From the NCBI GenBank assembly GCA_000695325.1, contig AVPN01000135.1, positions 1 to 20,819 on the forward strand: DNA of 20,819 bases. The letters are read 5' to 3'. Shown piece by piece: positions 19,190-20,819 of the stretch. The stretch comes from Pleurobrachia bachei. Taxonomy: Eukaryota; Ctenophora; Tentaculata; Cydippida; Pleurobrachiidae. The position numbers and the translations under genes were made by a program. The notes under the pieces are model-generated. The model was not told the DNA's origin. It searched no databases and saw nothing but the letters and a program-made list of their open reading frames with translations. Position 1 is the first letter of the stretch, and each line of letters opens with the position of its first letter.

Positions 19190-19300
19190 GAATCCCGTAT
19201 GTTCAAATATATACCCAATGATAATAATCATGCTAGGAATCCCAAGTATTATTCCCATGTATTACCATGATTATGTTCAAATATATACCCAATGTATATC
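19190..19300. repeat. Interleaved short direct repeats
   Basis: ATGCTAGGAATCCC occurs twice and TATGTTCAAATATATACCCA occurs twice, in the order A, B, A, B within about 110 bp. This is a local duplication with an insertion between the parts. It lies just downstream of the GPCR stop codon. Confidence 0.85.
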
Positions 19301-20360
19301 AGGAGCTCTGGTTATGGGTAACAATGTCCTCGCTCTTGCCCACCGTTGAGTGTCTCTCCGAGTCCACCATTGGCGGCCGGGCAGGCCCACTCACCGTGTT
19401 CAGGACGGTAATTTCAGTTCTGGGCTGTATCCCCACCCACCTCCGTACTGTCTGTGAGCAGTGTACTAGATATGATCGGAACTGGGGGCTGATGACCACA
19501 TACACAAAGGGATTACTGATCACGTTAACCGATAGAAAGTAAGGTAGTGTCTCTCGGAATGTGGCCCGGTGTGTCTCTCCTGTTGGGTTTAGGGTGGTCA
19601 GGAGGGAATACACAATGAGGGGGATATAGGAAACAATGAAGGTAGAGCACACAAATAACAGCAGTCTCACAACCCGATTAGCTCTCTCGTGTTTCCGAGA
19701 AGACATCTTGTGGTCGTAACTGAAGAATGTTTTGAAGATATGGGCAGTACAGCCGATGGTGATAAGAAGGGGTGTTAGGATGAGAGAGATGGTAACAGAG
19801 AATGCTACCCACTGGTAGCGCCCCTCTACATCCCACTCCAGGAAAGTTGTCTGATTTGGTCTCGTTTTATACAATCCCCCTCGCTTCTTGGCGCTGTACT
19901 CACTCAGAATGACCTGAGTAACAAACACCAGGGCGCCTACAAAATACATTGAAACGGCCGTCAGATGTACCATTCTAACATTGATGTGTCTTTTCATGTT
20001 AGGGGGTTTCTTCAGCATCCACACTCGGTAGATTGAGAGAATTGCAATGACAAGGGTTTCATTATATGTAGCGGAGGCGGTTAGGAGTTGGAAGGTATAC
20101 CACAGGTATCTGCTGGGTTGCCCTCCTATTGCCATCACTGCTGAGACGAGGTAGAACCCAAAACTGACAATAAGATCAGATATTGCAAGGCTCTCAAGGA
20201 AGACCAGGGTCACCTTGTCAACCTTGAGGGCCCTGTGAACCCAGGAGGCGTAGAGGACAAAGATATTCCCTGAAGATCCGATCAGTGCGATGGTGAGGTT
20301 GGTAATGGCGGGTAGGTAACCAGTTAACATGACTACAAATAGGGGGTTAGCATTACACAT
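19299..20360 (-). CDS. Rhodopsin-like (class A) G-protein-coupled receptor, single exon
   Basis: A seven-helix plasma-membrane receptor of 353 residues, ligand unknown. TM1 has GSSGN (the conserved Asn), TM2 has LAISD (the conserved Asp), TM3 ends in SIYRVW, where the Arg of the DRY motif stays but the acidic residue is gone, TM6 has YIPLIVYSLL, and TM7 has NPFVY (NPxxY). No cysteine pair joining TM3 to loop 2 is visible (GGQPSRYLWYTF carries none). The extracellular N-terminus is very short. The tail after about residue 310 is Ser/Thr-rich (VDSERHSTVGKSED), fitting kinase and arrestin regulation. The start is taken at ATG 20360. A duplicated leader upstream carries a short ORF. The gene lies antisense, downstream of the last ABCB8 exon seen, so it is probably nested in an ABCB8 intron. 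Confidence 0.85.
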   Translation of the reverse strand: MCNANPLFVVMLTGYLPAITNLTIALIGSSGNIFVLYASWVHRALKVDKVTLVFLESLAISDLIVSFGFYLVSAVMAIGGQPSRYLWYTFQLLTASATYNETLVIAILSIYRVWMLKKPPNMKRHINVRMVHLTAVSMYFVGALVFVTQVILSEYSAKKRGGLYKTRPNQTTFLEWDVEGRYQWVAFSVTISLILTPLLITIGCTAHIFKTFFSYDHKMSSRKHERANRVVRLLLFVCSTFIVSYIPLIVYSLLTTLNPTGETHRATFRETLPYFLSVNVISNPFVYVVISPQFRSYLVHCSQTVRRWVGIQPRTEITVLNTVSGPARPPMVDSERHSTVGKSEDIVTHNQSS

Positions 20361-20440
20361 GTTAACTACAAAGACCTGATATATTTAATATGACTCCAAA
20401 TAGGGGAGTTAGCATTACACATGTTAACTATAAAGGTTCA
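20332..20440 (-). repeat. 61-bp tandem duplication over the GPCR start region
   Basis: TTAGCATTACACATGTTAAC occurs at the GPCR start and again 61 bp upstream of it. The upstream copy supplies an extra minus-strand ATG at 20421 opening MCNANSPIWSHIKYIRSL, then a stop. It is therefore an 18-codon upstream ORF out of frame with the receptor. Confidence 0.85.
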
Positions 20441-20616
20441 TACCTGATGAATGGGATGATTCAATCAAAAGTTATAAACAAAAAAGGGAGGTACAAAGAT
20501 GCGAAAAACTCGTCTTCACTTGATTGAATGAATGTGAATTTTTAGTGCAGTATACAATAAATTAATTCATCATGTTCCTCTTCTAAAAGTTCCTCAGGTT
20601 CCTCTTCTGAGGTTCC
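20441..20616. other. Spacer with GTTCCTC direct repeats
   Basis: Between the GPCR leader and the repeat-derived ORF, the motif GTTCCTC(A/T) occurs about four times at 20574-20618. It would be the 3' flank of the minus-strand ORF. No gene is seen. Confidence 0.5.
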
Positions 20617-20817
20617 TCAGGTCACCAGTTCAGTGTGCGCCAAATTGGTAATTGCGATTTTCCTCCTGTTTCCTCTTAGGGCAAAAAGGCATGCTCTCAG
20701 GAGGGAGAATCGTAACCTCGTCCTCAGGTGAGCCATGACTTCACTGTACGGCTCTCCAGTTCTTGTGGAAACTCGGTGTGAGAGAGTCTTTAGCACCTTT
20801 TGGAACTCTTTGGCTAT
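20617..20817 (-). CDS. C-terminal fragment of a repeat-derived ORF (runs off the window)
   Basis: The minus-strand frame is open from the window edge to a stop at 20617-20619. It reads KEFQKVLKTLSHRVSTRTGE, then PYSEVMAHLRTRLRFSLLRA and CLFALRGNRR. From memory, a motif of the form PYxxxMxWLRxRLSFxLLRxxxxCxRG ends many repetitive, reverse-transcriptase-linked predicted proteins in sponge and cnidarian genomes. That link was not searched and the element class is unknown. Only 66 residues are visible. Confidence 0.45.
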   Translation of the reverse strand: MAKEFQKVLKTLSHRVSTRTGEPYSEVMAHLRTRLRFSLLRACLFALRGNRRKIAITNLAHTELVT

Positions 20818-20819
20818 CC

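Overview
This window looks like animal nuclear DNA from a compact, intron-rich genome. Coding exons are split by short GT-AG introns, most of them 60-400 bp, and genes sit a few hundred bases apart. Several transposable-element types are present. The gene set (a TRPM channel, ribosomal protein L31, malectin, an ABCB8-like mitochondrial transporter and a single-exon rhodopsin-like GPCR) points to a metazoan. The small introns and divergent GPCR make me favour a non-bilaterian such as a sponge, but that is inference. No tRNA, rRNA or CRISPR was seen.

Layout. 1-469: no recognised gene. 470-4087 (+): 3' two thirds of a TRPM-type channel gene in 12 exons. 4111-5614: a 99.5% identical tandem copy of its last 1,504 bp, from helix S3 to the stop codon. 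6100-7250 (-): a LINE-type element with one intact ORF1 and no ORF2. 7267-7517: a near-perfect 250-bp foldback hairpin. 8021-8360 (+): main exon of RPL31. 8619-11047 (+): malectin, missing one expected exon. 11361-19040 (+): 5' half of an ABCB8-like gene with two alternative first exons and two identical third exons; the ATPase domain is absent. 14363-15232: a mariner-type MITE inside an ABCB8 intron. 19299-20360 (-): intact GPCR, antisense and apparently nested in ABCB8. 20617-20817 (-): end of a repeat-derived ORF running off the window.

Copying dominates the window. Three kilobase-scale duplications (offsets 1504, 1253 and 2432 bp) each duplicate coding exons, and two small ones duplicate the start-codon region of malectin and of the GPCR. 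They may be real, or partly unmerged haplotypes of a heterozygous genome. The strangest observation is inside the 1253-bp duplication: a 50-bp block (11520-11569 versus 12773-12822) in which the two copies are exact base-by-base complements WITHOUT reversal, in perfect register, with near-identical flanks. No ordinary inversion can produce this, so I treat it as either a data artefact or something extraordinary.

The genes do not form one pathway. TRPM and the GPCR are plasma-membrane signalling proteins, malectin acts in ER glycoprotein quality control, RPL31 in translation, and ABCB8 in the mitochondrial inner membrane. I found no clear new gene system.
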